Shown here: positions 17,569 through 27,463 of the stretch, one piece after another | How positions within the stretch are numbered: position 1 is the first letter of the stretch | Layout: each line of letters opens with the position of its first letter | Assembly: GCA_964291445.2 (NCBI GenBank) | Contig: OZ219862.1 | Coordinates: 744,001-808,000, forward strand | Length of the DNA: 64,000 nucleotides | Reading direction: 5' to 3' | Source: JAPOXR01 sp964291445 | Lineage (GTDB): Bacteria; Pseudomonadota; Alphaproteobacteria; Rhodobacterales; Rhodobacteraceae | Notes under the pieces: generated by a model | Told to the model about the DNA's origin: nothing | The model's input: the letters and a program-made list of their open reading frames with translations, nothing else | Database searches by the model: none | Position numbers and translations under genes: made by a program

Positions 17569-18742
17569 TTGACGACACCTCGGCACGGGCTGTCTCGATA
17601 CTGTCGCTCACCTCCCCCTGGACAGGATGACGATGGCGTGGCTGCGCCGGCCATCAGCCGTGCCCTGCGGCCGATTCATATCCCTAGCATGCGCCTGCTG
17701 CCTTCTTCGTCGGAATCGTTGCCGGCAAATCGTCGAAGGCCTTGTCCATCACCCGGATGATGTGCTCACGAATGAATTCAGTTCTCTCGCAGGCGCCATC
17801 CTCCGGATTTGTCAGGCAGCATTCCCGCTCGATCACGGCCCACCCCACGAAATCCACTGCCGCCAGCTCTGCAAGGCCCTCGGCCTCACGGGGCTGCCCA
17901 GTGCCGACCGAGCGCTGCGCAGACTTTTCTTCGATACACAGCGACAATCACGATGGGAATTGCCCGATAGCGATCCTCGCCTCGGCCATCGACAATGGGG
18001 AGCACCGCGCGAAATACCCTGACTTGAAACCCCAACAAGACCGCCCTGCATTTCTGCGCGGAGAACCTGCACGTGAGGCTGACGGCGGAGCAGCAGCAAA
18101 GAAAGACCGTGCACGTCGTCTTCGAGGGCCGGCGGAGCCAGGGAATGCGCCGAGCTCAAGCTCGAGTTCCGTCACATCGCCGGCAGCCACGGTCACTGTG
18201 GCTACCGCCGTTACGACTTCAGTCGCTTCACCTTCCTGCCGGTCTTCATCCCCAAGGCATCGAATACTTCCGGCCTGCTGTTGACAAAAATCACGGCGCC
18301 CGATTGCGCTGTCACGACTGCGCTCCGGACATCCAACTGCGCGCATGAGATCATGAATTCCAGCCGGTGGAAGTTGAATTGCCGCCAAGCGTTGTCAGTT
18401 CAGAACAACCAAGGGGCCCAGAAGCTCCAGCCCCCATTGTCGACCGGGAAATGCCCAGTCCTTGAATCCGGTTATGGCCAATGAGATCCTTGCCCGCAAA
18501 TTAATCCGGGTCCGGAGCTACACCCCTGGCTTTCGACGCCACCGGGCACAAGATTGGGGTCGGCCGGCTCCCCGGTGCCTTGGCGCCCTGTGGCGCCAAA
18601 ACGGCGCGGTGCGACTCTGATCGTGATTGTCCGGAAATTCAAATATTGGCAGGAACTGATTCCGGGGGCGAGGTGCCTGGGCCGTGGCGGACGGTTGGGC
18701 AACACGGCACCGGGCGCTGACTGCCAGGAGGGAATCTGAATC
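17569..18742. other. Long gap, possible gene debris
   Basis: No supported gene was found in this 1.17-kb stretch. On the minus strand two abutting frames (about 17684-17947 and 17948-18388) contain protein-like segments such as AELAAVDFVGWAVIERECCL and VVTAVATVTVAAGDVTELEL. They also contain low-complexity Arg/Ala/Ser sequence, and I recognise no family. This could be a decayed gene. The promoter of the oxidoreductase at 18743 must lie at the right end. Confidence 0.3.
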
Positions 18743-19822
18743 ATGCGGTATGCCATTCTCGGTGCCGGCTGGATGGGGCAGGAGCACATGCGGAACATTG
18801 CCCTGATGGAGGGCTGCGAGATCGCCGGCTTCCTGGAACCGGATGCGGAAATGCGGGCCGGCGCGGCGGCGCTGGCTCCCGGGGCCAGGCCGGCGGCGAG
18901 CCTGGAAGATTTGCTGGGAGAGCCGCGGCCTGATGCCCTGGTGATTGCGACGCCGAACTGCCTGCATGCGGCGAATTTGCGGGAAGTGGCGGCGATTCGT
19001 CCATTGCCAATTCTCGTGGAAAAACCCCTGGTCACCCGCCCCGAGGACCGGGCACTCGTTGACTGGCTGGCGGCATTCTATCCGGCACCGATCTGGGTTG
19101 GCATGGAATATCGCTACATGCCGCCGCTGGCGCGCTTCCTGGAGGAGGTCGAAGAGGTGACTGGCGGCGTTCGCCACCTGTCGATCCGGGAACACCGGTT
19201 TCCGTTCCTGTCCAAGGTCGGCAACTGGAACCGCTTCAACTGCAATACCGGTGGAACGATGGTCGAGAAATGCTGCCACTTCTTCGACCTCATGCGCCTC
19301 ATTGCCGGCGAGGAGCCGGTCCGGGTGTGGGGATCAGGCTGGCAGGCCGTCAACCACAAGGACGAAATCGGGGGCGAGGTGCCGGACATCTGGGATGCCG
19401 CCTTCACCGTGGTCGAATTCGGGTCGGGAATTCGTGCCATGCTCGATTTGTGCATGTTTGCCGACGGCGTGCAGTGGCAGGAGGAAATCACCGCGGTGGG
19501 GCCGGATGGGCGGATCGACTGCCTGATCCCGCCATCTCCCGGCCATTGGCCGCCCGGGCGAGGCCCCTGCCCCCATCCGCAACTGGCAATATGGCCGAGG
19601 CGCCAGGGCACGCCGACCAGGATCGAACTGCCGATCGATGACCAGCTTGCGGCGGCGGGAAGCCATCATGGCGCCACCTTTTTCCAGCACCAGGCCTTCC
19701 GCCGGATGATCGAGGCCGGCGGCGAACCGGAAGTGGGTCTTCGTGACGGCTGGATGGCGGTGCGGGTGGGCATTGCAGCCCAGGACTCCTCGGAGACCGG
19801 ACAGGCGGTCAGGCTCGACTGA
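18743..19822 (+). CDS. Gfo/Idh/MocA-family oxidoreductase
   Basis: The 359-residue protein has the N-terminal Rossmann motif AILGAGWMGQEHM, the catalytic VEKPLVTRP, and a C-terminal substrate domain with NTGGTMVEKCCHFFDLMR, where the His of the HFFD segment is the likely catalytic residue. It is distinct from the inositol-dehydrogenase-like paralogue at 11599; the C-terminal half shares little of its pattern. It is convergent with the dimethylglycine-dehydrogenase-like gene and separated from it by a hairpin. Substrate unknown; probably a sugar or sugar-acid derivative. Confidence 0.88.
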   Translation: MRYAILGAGWMGQEHMRNIALMEGCEIAGFLEPDAEMRAGAAALAPGARPAASLEDLLGEPRPDALVIATPNCLHAANLREVAAIRPLPILVEKPLVTRPEDRALVDWLAAFYPAPIWVGMEYRYMPPLARFLEEVEEVTGGVRHLSIREHRFPFLSKVGNWNRFNCNTGGTMVEKCCHFFDLMRLIAGEEPVRVWGSGWQAVNHKDEIGGEVPDIWDAAFTVVEFGSGIRAMLDLCMFADGVQWQEEITAVGPDGRIDCLIPPSPGHWPPGRGPCPHPQLAIWPRRQGTPTRIELPIDDQLAAAGSHHGATFFQHQAFRRMIEAGGEPEVGLRDGWMAVRVGIAAQDSSETGQAVRLD

Positions 19823-19825
19823 GGG

Positions 19826-19853
19826 CGGCGGCGGTCACGATTTGCCGCCGCCG
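19826..19853. terminator. GC-rich hairpin between convergent genes
   Basis: CGGCGGCGG / CCGCCGCCG forms a 9-bp stem with a 10-nt loop, four bases after the oxidoreductase stop. No T-run follows. Its location between two converging genes suggests a bidirectional end structure. Confidence 0.45.
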
Positions 19854-19935
19854 GGGCTCATGGCGGTGGCCTGGTGGCGTGGCATGCCCTTCAGGGTGCC
19901 GGCGGGCCGTGGGCAGGCTCCGGGGCACGGGCACC

Positions 19936-22382
19936 TCATGATCGCATCCGGGTTCCGTCCGGGTCGTGGAGAGGTCTGCCCTGCACCGTGGCGTCACGAA
20001 ATTCGCCGAGGATCTCGACCGTGAGCGCCGTGCCTGGACGTGCATGGTCGGTCCCGACATAGGCCATCGCCATCGATTGGCCGACATGGTGGGCATAGCC
20101 GCCCGAGGTGACGTAGCCAACGGCATCGCCATCCTTCAGCACCGCCTCGTCGAGGGAGACATCGATCGGGCTGTTAACGGTCAGGGTGACCAGCTTGCGC
20201 AGGGCGCCGGCCTCGCGCAATGCCATTGTCGCCTCCTTGCCAACAAAATCCTTGTTCCAGTTGATGAATGCATCGAGGCCGCTTTCGACGGCATTGAAGT
20301 CGGGGCGGTATTCCAGCCCCCAGGCGCCCCAACCCTTTTCGAGGCGAAGCGACATCAACGCCCGGCTGCCGTACCAGCGATATCCCAAATCGCTTCCGGC
20401 CTCCTCGATGGCCTCGGCGAGCCGGATCAGGAATTGCGGCTGGCAATAGATTTCATAGCCGAGTTCGCCGGAGAAGCTGAGCCGGTTCAGGATGACCGGA
20501 ACCCCGCCGACAAATGTCACCCTGACGTCGCGGAATTTCATCGAACTGGCCGAGATGTTATCCCGCATGATCCTGGCCAGCAGCTGGCGGGATTTCGGCC
20601 CCGAAAGGGCCACGCCATGCAACTCGGCGGTGCGGTTCCGGTAGGCCAGGTCGGGCGGAAGACTTGCCGACCAGAACCGGCGGTGGGCATCCTGCATTGC
20701 GCCCGACCCGAAGATCATGAAGTGCTCCTCGCCCAGGCAGGCGACCGTCAAATCGCCATAAAGCCGCCCCTTTGGGGTCAGCATCGGTGTCAGCGAGATC
20801 CGGCCCGGATCGGGCAGATGGCCGGCCATGACCCGATCCAGCCATTCCCGGGCCCCGGCCCCGCTGATCTCGTGCTTGGCAAAATTGGCGATCTCGGTGC
20901 CGGCCACCCCGCCGCGGACGGCACGGCATTCGGCGGCCACGTAGTCATGCGACCGGTTGCGCTCGAATGTCGGGTCTTCCCAGGCATCCCCGGGCGAGTC
21001 GGCAAACCACAGGGCGTGCTCCAGGCCGAATGACTGCCCCATCAGCGCACCCCCGGCCAGCAGGCGGTCATGCAGTGCGGTTGTCTGCTGGCGACGACCC
21101 TTGGGAAGCGTTTCATTGGGGAACGTCATCACGAAGCGGCGTTCGTAGTTTTCACAACTCTTGACCGTCCCCCAATCCGGCGTTGCCCAGTCGCCGAACC
21201 TGGCAACATCCATAGCCCAGACATCGATCGAGGGCTCGCCATCGATCATCCACTCGGCCATGACCAGTCCGACGCCGCCGCCCTGGCAGAATCCGGCCAT
21301 CACCCCGACGGCGCACCAGTAGTTGCGCATGCCAGGAACCGGGCCGACCAGCGGATTGCCATCCGGACCGAAGGTGAAGGGCCCGTTGATCGCATCCTTG
21401 ATGCCGGCCCGGCCGAGTGCCGGAATCCGTTCGAATGCCAGTTCGAGCCGGTCGGCGATGTGATCGAGATTCGGCTCGAGCAGCTCATGGCCAAACCCGG
21501 GCGGGGTGCCACGGACCATCCATGGGACGCCTGTCGGCTCGTAGGTGCCGAGGAGCATGCCCTGGCGCTCCTGGCGGAAATAGATGTTTGCCTCGTAGTC
21601 GATCCCGCAGGGAAGCCGCTTGCCGTGATCGGCGATTTCGTCAATCCTCTCGGTCACCAGGTAGTGGTGCTCCATTGGCTGAACCGGCAGGTGCAAACCG
21701 GCCATTCGCCCGACCTCGCGCGCCCAGAGCCCGCCGCAATTGACCACGTGCTCGGCATTGATCACGCCCCTTCCCGTGGTGACATCCCATGTGCCATCGG
21801 CCCGTTGGACCGTGGCGATGACCGGCGTGTGGGTGAAATACCGGCCGCCGAAATGCCTCGAGGCCCGTGCGAAGGCATGGGTGGTTCCGGACGGGTCGAG
21901 ATCGCCATCCTGGTCATCCCAGAGCGCGGCAAGGTAGTGGCCGGATCAATGAGCGGATGGCGTTCGGCCAGCTCGGCCGGGCTGATGAATTCCTGGCTCA
22001 ACCCCATGTAACGGGCCTTCGACCGTTCGCGCTTCAAATAGTCGTACCAGCTCCGGTTCGAGGCCAGGTAGAAACCGCCGGTCAGGTTCAGCCCGATCGA
22101 CTGGCCGGACAATTCCTCGATCTCCCGATAGAGGTTGATGGTGTAGCTCTGCAGGCGGGAGATGTTGGGATCGGAGCTGATGGTGTGGATCTGGCCGGCG
22201 GCGTGCCAGGACGACCCCGATGTCAGCTCGCTTCTCTCCAGCAGAACCACATCCTTCCAGCCGAATTTCGACAGGTGGAACAGGATCGAACAGCCAACGA
22301 CGCCGCCGCCGATGATGACTGCCCTGGCATGGGTTGGTAGCTCTCTGGAGCCGTCATTTCTGCCTGTCTCGATATCCGCCAT
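19936..22382 (-). pseudogene. Dimethylglycine/sarcosine dehydrogenase-like FAD + GcvT protein, frameshifted
   Basis: Two frames make one ~815-residue protein. Residues 1-~148 (22382-~21940) carry the FAD motif VIIGGGVVGCSILFHLSKFG and GSSWHAAGQI. The rest, in another frame, carries VNCGGLWAREVG, INGPFTFGPDGNPLVGPVP, and a C-terminal aminomethyltransferase (GcvT) half (LSFSGELGYEIYCQP, GSRALMSLRLEKGWGAWGLE). The break is at about 21934-21940. After HPLIDPA the expected continuation YLAALWDDQDGDLDPSGTTH appears one base out of phase, so one base is missing or two are extra. Intact, it would demethylate a methylamine with tetrahydrofolate as C1 acceptor. Everything else is intact, so the defect is either recent or a sequencing error. 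Confidence 0.85.
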
Positions 22383-22733
22383 TCTTCACCCGTTCCAGAC
22401 CGGTCACGCCCCTCCACCCCGTCGGGGCGGCCCGACCTGCCTTCAATTCATCCTGCCCGATCAGTGACCGATGCATCTCCCGCATGCAACGAATTTGCTC
22501 GCACATGACGCGTCCGGTTAGTCATGAATCGCCCAGCTGGTTTTGCTCGCAGACGATGGACCCGGCCGGTGAAATTCTCGACCCGAGTTTTTCGAATGCT
22601 GTGGAGAATTCATCATGTCCCCGTCGTGAATGCATCCGGCGGCGGCACGCCCTCGCCGCCTGCGGATGAACATTCCATATTGCCGAATTCACGGCAATGC
22701 GGTTGAATTGCCGGAACGAAGGAAGGCAATCAG
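22383..22733. other. Divergent promoter region
   Basis: These 351 bp separate the dimethylglycine-dehydrogenase-like gene and the FAD-linked oxidase, which point away from each other. It is AT-richer than its surroundings near 22570-22700 (for example ATGCTGTGGAGAATTCATCATG). I see no gene and no convincing operator. Confidence 0.4.
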
Positions 22734-24137
22734 ATGGATGGAAGTTCGGGAATTGTGCGCAATGATGCCGGGATCAAATCTGCCTGCGGCGTGCTGCGGC
22801 AGCGATTCGGCGAGCGTTTTCTCACCGGGCATTCGGTTCGGGAGCAGCACAGCCATACCACGACCCTGATCGGATCACAGCTTCCGGACGCGGTGATCTA
22901 CCCGCACCGGACCGATGAAGTCAGTGACATCGTTGCCATATGCGCCGAATACCGGGCGCCGGTGATCCCGTTCGGCACCGGCACATCGCTGGAGGGGCAA
23001 GTCAATGCGCCATCCGGGGGGATCTGTGTCGACCTGCTTGAAATGAACGACGTCCTGGCGGTGAACGAGGAAGATTTCGACTGCACGGTACAGCCCGGCA
23101 TCACCCGCAAGGCATTGAATGAATCCCTTCGCAGGACCGGACTGTTCTTTGCCATCGATCCCGGTGCCGATGCCAGTATCGGCGGCATGGCTGCCACCCG
23201 CGCCTCCGGCACCAACGCGGTGCGCTATGGCACCATGCGTGACAATGTCATTGCCTTGCAGGCGGTGATGCCGGACGGGACGGTGATTCGAACCGCCCGA
23301 CGGGCCAGGAAAACCTCTGCCGGTTATGATCTCACCCGTCTGCTGATCGGCTCGGAAGGCACGCTGGGGCTGATCACCGAATTGACGCTCCGGCTGCACG
23401 GGGTTCCGGAGCGGATTTCATCCGCCTGCTGCAGCTTTCCCGACATCTATCGGGCATGTGCGGCGGTGATCGAGACAATCCAGATGGGGATCCCGGTGGC
23501 CCGGATCGAATTGCTGGACGATCTCACGGTCAGGGCCGTCAACGCCTATTCCAACCTGAGCCTGCCGGTCTCGCCGCTGCTGCTGCTGGAATTTCACGGC
23601 AGCGAAGCCTCGGTTTCCGAACAGGCCTCGTCATGCGGCGAGATCATGACCGACAATGACGGCACCGGGTTCGAATGGACGACACGGCCGGAGGAGCGCA
23701 CCAGGCTCTGGCAGGCCCGCCATGATGCCTATTGGGCATCGCTGCAGCTTCGAAAGGGGGCAAAGGGCATCGCCACCGATGTCTGCGTGCCGATTTCGCG
23801 GCTGGCCGAGTGCGTGTCGTCGGCCCAGGAGAAGGCGATTTCGATGGAAATCATCGCGCCGATTGTCGGTCACGCCGGCGATGGCAACTTCCACATGCTG
23901 CTGCTGATCGACCCGAATGATCCGGACGAGGCCAGGAATGCGGCCGACTATGTCGATTGGCTTGCCCAATCGGCGATCGACATGGACGGAACCTGCACCG
24001 GCGAACATGGAATCGGCCAGGGCAAGATGAAATATCTTGCCGGGGAGCTGGGATTGGCCACCGAATGGATGGCGACGATCAAGCGGGCGATCGACCCGCT
24101 CAACATCATGAATCCCGGCAAGATCATACCAGTCTGA
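22734..24137 (+). CDS. FAD-linked oxidase, D-lactate/glycolate dehydrogenase type
   Basis: The 467-residue flavoprotein has the FAD_binding_4 domain (PVIPFGTGTSLEGQ, DPGADASIGGMAATRASGTN, GYDLTRLLIGSEGTLGLITE). Its C-terminal FAD-oxidase domain ends in GHAGDGNFHMLLLID, CTGEHGIGQGK and LNIMNPGKI. The family oxidises D-2-hydroxyacids such as D-lactate, passing electrons to cytochrome c or quinone. The start follows AAGGAAGGCAATCAG. No partner GlcE/GlcF genes lie nearby, which fits a single-subunit D-lactate dehydrogenase rather than glycolate oxidase. Confidence 0.92.
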   Translation: MDGSSGIVRNDAGIKSACGVLRQRFGERFLTGHSVREQHSHTTTLIGSQLPDAVIYPHRTDEVSDIVAICAEYRAPVIPFGTGTSLEGQVNAPSGGICVDLLEMNDVLAVNEEDFDCTVQPGITRKALNESLRRTGLFFAIDPGADASIGGMAATRASGTNAVRYGTMRDNVIALQAVMPDGTVIRTARRARKTSAGYDLTRLLIGSEGTLGLITELTLRLHGVPERISSACCSFPDIYRACAAVIETIQMGIPVARIELLDDLTVRAVNAYSNLSLPVSPLLLLEFHGSEASVSEQASSCGEIMTDNDGTGFEWTTRPEERTRLWQARHDAYWASLQLRKGAKGIATDVCVPISRLAECVSSAQEKAISMEIIAPIVGHAGDGNFHMLLLIDPNDPDEARNAADYVDWLAQSAIDMDGTCTGEHGIGQGKMKYLAGELGLATEWMATIKRAIDPLNIMNPGKIIPV

Positions 24138-24402
24138 GGCGGTTGGGGATGCTTGGCGGAGATGCCCAGGCTTCACCGGGCGGGAGCCGGGAGAGTTCAG
24201 AAGGCCGGAATTTGCCGACACGATCAGCTTCGCGCCGGGATCAACGTGAGCACGGACGCTGTCAACCTGCAGGATTTCACCGAGGAAAACACCAGGGAAG
24301 ACGCGAGGTGCATGTCGACGGGGCAGCGGCCCACCATACAGTCGAACGCGACCATGGGGCATTCAAGCACTCGGTTTCCGAATACGTCAATTGCATGAGG
24401 CG
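24138..24402. other. Intergenic, converging genes
   Basis: This 265-bp space separates the FAD-linked oxidase and the TOPRIM gene, which converge. No gene or clear terminator was recognised. Confidence 0.3.
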
Positions 24403-25029
24403 CTAACCGTCGAACAGCTTGCGCAACCAGGCAACGAGGGATTTGGCGGCGGGTACATCGTGCACAAGATCACGAACCTCAGCCTCAATTGCCATACCCA
24501 TGGGCCGAGATTTCTCACGCGCAGCCAACCAGGCATGGACATAGGCCCTGGTCAATTTGCCATCCTTGAATTTGCGTTCTTTTTTTGGAATGTTGTCGAT
24601 GTAATTCTGGGCGCGCGGCAAGATGGGATCATTTGCCGGAATCATGTCGTAGACAAAATCCTCTAGCTCGCCGCTAATCTGGTTGTTGGGCATGAGCCAT
24701 ACACCTACACGGATTCCCCGTGGTCCAAGGAACACGCTGCCAGAGTTGGAAGGAGCCTTGGGGACAACACAATCGGCCCTCGCAAGCTTTTGCGAAATGG
24801 ACCGCCATCGACCAGTGATGTTGTCATTGGCGTCTGCCAGGATACCCAGCGCATCGCGCCCTGGCACATTAACTTCACTGTAGATTGACTTCTGGAGTTC
24901 CTGAATTCCCCCTTTAGGGACAATCTCAAAGTTCGGTTCGAAACCGTGGCGGCTGATGAGATGCTTTACGACGTGCATGTCGTCGGAACCTTCAACGAGA
25001 AGCATCTTGGATTTCGCGGACGAACCCAT
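24403..25029 (-). CDS. TOPRIM-domain nuclease-like protein, DUF3226 family
   Basis: The 208-residue protein begins with the TOPRIM glutamate motif (KMLLVEGSDDMHVVKHL). It has the D-x-D block ILADANDNITGRW and the DUF3226 signature GVWLMPNNQISGELEDFVYD. The TOPRIM fold binds Mg2+ and is found in OLD-type nucleases. It lies 5 bp after the ATPase gene and surely belongs to the same operon. An ATPase followed by a separate TOPRIM protein is the layout of PARIS (AriA/AriB) and of split OLD systems, which respond to phage. Here the TOPRIM partner is of the DUF3226 rather than the DUF4435 type. Confidence 0.85.
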   Translation of the reverse strand: MGSSAKSKMLLVEGSDDMHVVKHLISRHGFEPNFEIVPKGGIQELQKSIYSEVNVPGRDALGILADANDNITGRWRSISQKLARADCVVPKAPSNSGSVFLGPRGIRVGVWLMPNNQISGELEDFVYDMIPANDPILPRAQNYIDNIPKKERKFKDGKLTRAYVHAWLAAREKSRPMGMAIEAEVRDLVHDVPAAKSLVAWLRKLFDG

Positions 25030-25034
25030 GTGAC

Positions 25035-26156
25035 CTAGCGAACCTCGATCCTTTGCTGTGCCGCCACTTCCAGATCTTCTTCGGAGTACCGGATTGCGTG
25101 CAGATCATCCCCGACACGCTCGAGGCGGTACAAGGTTCCATCCGAAGGTGATTCGACGGCGGCAACCGCAAAGCTGGCAATGCAATCCCAACTGTGCGTT
25201 GCAGCGACAACCTGAACGTTGCTGTCTTCCGCGGCGCGGAAGATCATGCGCCAAAGTTCTGGCTGGACCGAGTGATGAATGCCATTTTCGACTTCGTCGA
25301 TAAGAAGAATGCCGTCCCGGCAGTTCGCAAGCGCCAGTGAAATGCCGAACATGTGCTGAGCTCCATCACCCAAACGTCTCAGGGAAATCGGTGTCGATGA
25401 ATTACCGAGCTTGGCAATTGCGCGTCGTCCTTGGGACCGATACGATCTGGAATGATCGGCGACCATAGCGATGCGTTCCAGTTCTCTTCCGACGACAATC
25501 TGGATTGCATTCGTCACGAATTCTTCGGCTGGCGTAAGTGCTACTTCATCCCAGAGTCGCGAGACCTCGTCGTTGTCGAGCAGCCCCGGACCCAACGATT
25601 CGAGCACGATTGCATCTGGCCATGCGTCAGGTCTGCGAGAACGAGTCCATTTCGATGAAAGATATGGCCGCGCTCGAGACCGCATGTCTCCGAACAGATA
25701 TACTGGGATGGTGCGGCTCTGCTCACCGACCGACACGCGGAGAGACTTGGCATCGAACTCCTCGGAGAACAACCGCTCTGGATCTTCAACAGCTTCGACA
25801 ATCTCCAGAGTGAGGCTGTGGTTTGCCGGTCGAGCGGCTATCAGGATACGAGATGGAAAATCGCTACCATTTCCAGGCTCAAGGTTGTGAAACAATGACG
25901 CAAGATCCGGGAAGTCCACGGTGTTGCCATCCTCATCATCGCCAGTGGCGAACTCCTCGCGGTTGCCAAGAAGATCAAGGAGATTTCGGCTATCGCCTCG
26001 TGAGGCGAAGACCCGGATGGCCTCGAGAATGGTGGTCTTGCCAATGCTGTTCTTTCCGGACAGCAATGTGACGCGGCCGAGGTCGGGAAGTTCAAGGCCG
26101 CGGATGCCCCGGAAGCCCTCGACGGTGAGCGATGGAAGATGCAATCGGGAAGCCAT
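25035..26156 (-). CDS. AAA ATPase (AAA_15/OLD-like) partner of the TOPRIM protein
   Basis: The 373-residue ABC/SMC-type ATPase starts at the MASRLHLPSLTVEGF methionine. Seen: Walker A SGKNSIGKTT (about residue 35), signature-like SLRRLGDGAQHMFGISLALA, Walker B GILLIDEVENGIHHS, and the switch histidine in VVAATHSWDC. This is the N-terminal ATPase of OLD-family nucleases standing alone, with the nuclease domain on the next gene. A gap of 5 bp and no terminator between the two indicate one transcript. The pair is flanked by metabolic genes with no visible integrase, so it may have entered by homologous replacement. Confidence 0.88.
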   Translation of the reverse strand: MASRLHLPSLTVEGFRGIRGLELPDLGRVTLLSGKNSIGKTTILEAIRVFASRGDSRNLLDLLGNREEFATGDDEDGNTVDFPDLASLFHNLEPGNGSDFPSRILIAARPANHSLTLEIVEAVEDPERLFSEEFDAKSLRVSVGEQSRTIPVYLFGDMRSRARPYLSSKWTRSRRPDAWPDAIVLESLGPGLLDNDEVSRLWDEVALTPAEEFVTNAIQIVVGRELERIAMVADHSRSYRSQGRRAIAKLGNSSTPISLRRLGDGAQHMFGISLALANCRDGILLIDEVENGIHHSVQPELWRMIFRAAEDSNVQVVAATHSWDCIASFAVAAVESPSDGTLYRLERVGDDLHAIRYSEEDLEVAAQQRIEVR

Positions 26157-26616
26157 GGTTTGCACTGCATTTGGGGCTTGGTTGCTACTTCACCGTGAGA
26201 AAGAAATCCAGCCCATAACTTCGCGATCGCGACTTCCATTGCCAGAACTTGATAAGTGCCACAAGGTCCACATCGGGCAATCTCGCCACGATGCCCTGCA
26301 GCACTCGACCGGTCCACGCCACCGCTGGCCAAACTCGTCGGCGTCAGGCCGAAGATGTTCATGTGTCCATAAGATCGCCACGCAAGCGACGGACGGAAAG
26401 GAAATGCATGCCGAAATGGTGCAAGATCAAATGCGCTTCGAACTGAAGGTCTCAATTTTCCGCCCGCTGCGAGATGCGGTACGCCCTCCTGCTGCCCCGT
26501 CTTGCCCTTACCGAGAATGCCCTTGCCAACATCCCGCGGTGGAGCCGCTCGGCGGGCTGATCGGATGCGCCCTTCGGGTCGTGTCCGTCGAACCGGACGC
26601 GTTGACTTTGAAGACC
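26157..26616. other. Promoter side of the ATPase-TOPRIM operon and non-coding DNA
   Basis: About 460 bp upstream of the ATPase start contain no supported gene. The plus-strand frame across it is mostly the shadow of the ATPase gene. It should hold the promoter of the putative defence operon. Confidence 0.35.
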
Positions 26617-26832
26617 ATGATCGCCGGGAAGTTCTCCGCGCGGTCCAAGTGGCTGATTGGCGTCATGTTTACTGTGGCTCTCGCTCTCGTTTCAGTCACC
26701 GTGGCGGCAACTGTGGCCCTGCTGAAAACCGCAAGCGGGCCATGGCGTCCGACAGAAGCCGCGGTTGGGCAAGATTCCGGCTCGGCGGCTTCTTGGTCAC
26801 CCAGGAATAAGACCCCCGAACAATTGACATGA
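26617..26832 (+). CDS. Possible small single-span membrane protein, 71 aa
   Basis: The frame MIAGKFSARSKWLIG... has one strongly hydrophobic helix (WLIGVMFTVALALVSVTVAA) followed by a polar tail and ends 60 bp before the universal stress gene. No family is recognised and the start is uncertain. It could be a shadow. Confidence 0.3.
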   Translation: MIAGKFSARSKWLIGVMFTVALALVSVTVAATVALLKTASGPWRPTEAAVGQDSGSAASWSPRNKTPEQLT

Positions 26833-26892
26833 CCGTGATTCTGAACGCATTGTTGGCCGCAATCTGAACGCGCATCCGAATGGAGGGACGAT

Positions 26893-27348
26893 ATGCGGAA
26901 GTTTCTTGTCGTCCTCGACGACAGCCGGGAGTGTCTCAACGCCATGCAGTTCGCGGCCATGCGGGCTGCGCATACGGGTGGCGGGGTGACGATACTGTCG
27001 ATCATTCCTCCAGAGGAATTCCAGCACTGGATCGGGGTTGGCGACATCATGCGCGCCGAGGCCAGGGAGCGAATCGAGGTCCATTACGAGACCTTTGCCA
27101 CCTGGATGCGCAGGCGGAAGGGCGTCTATCCGGAACTGGTGATCCGCGAGGGCGACGCGGTGCAGGAGATCCTGGGACAAATCCGTGATGATCCCGAAAT
27201 TGGCGTCCTGGTGCTCGGGGCCGGAACCGACCGGGCCGGTCCAGGCCCGCTGGTCTCGAACCTCAGCAAGGCATCCGGCACCCTGCCGATCCCCATCACC
27301 GTCGTTCCGGGCGAACTGACCAAGGAGCAGCTGGAGGCCATCACCTGA
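26893..27348 (+). CDS. Universal stress protein (UspA family)
   Basis: The 151-residue protein has the UspA beginning MRKFLVVLDDSRECLNAMQFA, the central segment TFATWMRRRKGVYPELVIREGDAVQEI and the nucleotide-region LVLGAGTDRAGPGPLVSNLSK. The usual ATP-binding G-x2-G-x9-G-[ST] motif is not clear, so ATP binding is uncertain. An AGGGACGATATG start region lies in front. It stands upstream of nfuA/tsaB, an arrangement I regard as common in alphaproteobacteria. Confidence 0.88.
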   Translation: MRKFLVVLDDSRECLNAMQFAAMRAAHTGGGVTILSIIPPEEFQHWIGVGDIMRAEARERIEVHYETFATWMRRRKGVYPELVIREGDAVQEILGQIRDDPEIGVLVLGAGTDRAGPGPLVSNLSKASGTLPIPITVVPGELTKEQLEAIT

Positions 27349-27412
27349 CCCGGAACGGCACCCTGGCACGGCGTTTCGGAACCCCTCCCAGGGGCGAATT
27401 CGGCGGCCGTGA

Positions 27413-27442
27413 TTGACTTGCGATGCCGGCAACAGCTATGCA
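27413..27442 (+). promoter_or_regulatory. Candidate promoter for nfuA
   Basis: TTGACT (27413-27418) and TATGCA (27437-27442) are spaced 18 bp apart, 21 bp before the nfuA ATG. The match to the sigma-70 consensus is fair, and this is by eye only. Confidence 0.35.
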
Positions 27443-27463
27443 GGTGGGTGACTGGAGCGAGAC

